Source: Prevotellaceae bacterium
GTDB taxonomy: Bacteria; Bacteroidota; Bacteroidia; Bacteroidales; UBA932
DNA: 5,368 nt
Assembly: GCA_031259655.1 (NCBI GenBank)
Contig: JAIRLF010000116.1
Span: 1-5,368, forward strand
Reading direction: 5' to 3'
This document shows positions 5,190 through 5,368 of this stretch, one piece after another. Within the stretch, counting starts at the first letter, position 1, and each line of letters starts with the position of its first letter. The translations under genes were made by a program, and so were the position numbers. The notes beneath the pieces are model-generated. The model saw only the letters and a list, made by a program, of their open reading frames with translations, was not told the origin of the DNA and ran no database searches.

Positions 5190-5368
5190 TCAGTAGGTGA
5201 CTCCAACGTATCCGTTATATATTTCGATTTTGCCGTTTACAAGTTTGCGCTTCAATGTATAGAAATAGATAGTTTGAGGGACAGGTTTATTTTGATACGT
5301 GCCATCCCAGCCATTATCGTTCTTAAAGATGATTATGCCAAAGCGGTCGAAAACAGAGATTTCGTATC
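5190..5368 (-). CDS. 3' end of a secreted protein with T9SS type B (gliding-motility-type) C-terminal sorting domain (partial)
   Basis: Reading the - strand from 5366, 58 codons are open to TGA at 5192-5190. The peptide contains VFDRFGIIIF, then NGWDGTYQNKPVPQTIYFYT, then a final strand ending GYVGVTY. This is the pattern of the CHU_C / gliding motility-associated C-terminal domain (FxRWGxxxF...WDGTxxGxxxPxGxYxY...G.V.L). It routes cargo through the type IX secretion system of Bacteroidota to the surface or exterior. The frame continues beyond the right edge, so the catalytic or adhesive part is not visible. It lies upstream of the sigma operon on the same strand, separated by about 380 bp of repeats and promoter. 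The domain call is strong for so short a stretch. Confidence 0.88.
   Translation of the reverse strand, partial: YEISVFDRFGIIIFKNDNGWDGTYQNKPVPQTIYFYTLKRKLVNGKIEIYNGYVGVTY

Overview
The window looks like a chromosomal segment of a Bacteroidota bacterium, probably order Bacteroidales. Four things support this. Three gene starts are preceded by TACTTTTG, a match to the Bacteroidota primary-sigma -7 consensus TAnnTTTG, and leaders are A/T-rich with no clear Shine-Dalgarno. The HU-like protein belongs to the Bacteroidetes-type 'histone-like, HU-related' group. The Obg and thymidylate kinase sequences closely resemble the Bacteroidales versions as I recall them. The right edge carries the end of a protein with a type IX secretion (gliding-motility-type) C-terminal sorting domain. 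Species cannot be named from this sequence alone.

Layout, left to right. Positions 1-120 hold the 3' end of an unidentified + strand gene, followed by a hairpin/T-tract terminator built from two copies of CCTGCGCAGG. An AT-rich spacer without a convincing gene leads to the promoter and gene of an HU-family DNA-binding protein (542-922). Directly behind it is a striking array of about eight near-palindromic 18-bp units, spaced 21-23 bp apart (934-1105). Next comes a likely two-gene operon, obg (TTG start, 1263-2261) and tmk (2267-2953). tmk converges on, and overlaps by 11 bp, a - strand pair: an ECF sigma factor (4808-4284) and, 12 bp downstream, a 442-residue protein (4271-2943). That protein has a short N-terminal cytoplasmic segment, one transmembrane helix, a long polar linker and a C-terminal outer-membrane beta-barrel domain. 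The sigma gene has the best promoter in the window (TTTG-N20-TACTTTTG). Upstream of it lie a 61/62-bp tandem repeat and a heptamer microsatellite, then the end of the T9SS cargo gene (stop at 5190).

Functionally, obg and tmk are housekeeping genes for ribosome assembly/stress and dTTP synthesis, and the HU-like gene is nucleoid-associated. The sigma gene and its barrel-bearing partner look like an envelope-sensing sigma/anti-sigma module in which one polypeptide could span from cytoplasm to outer membrane. That module and the HU-linked palindrome array are the two most interesting items. Both interpretations are inference and need comparative or experimental support.
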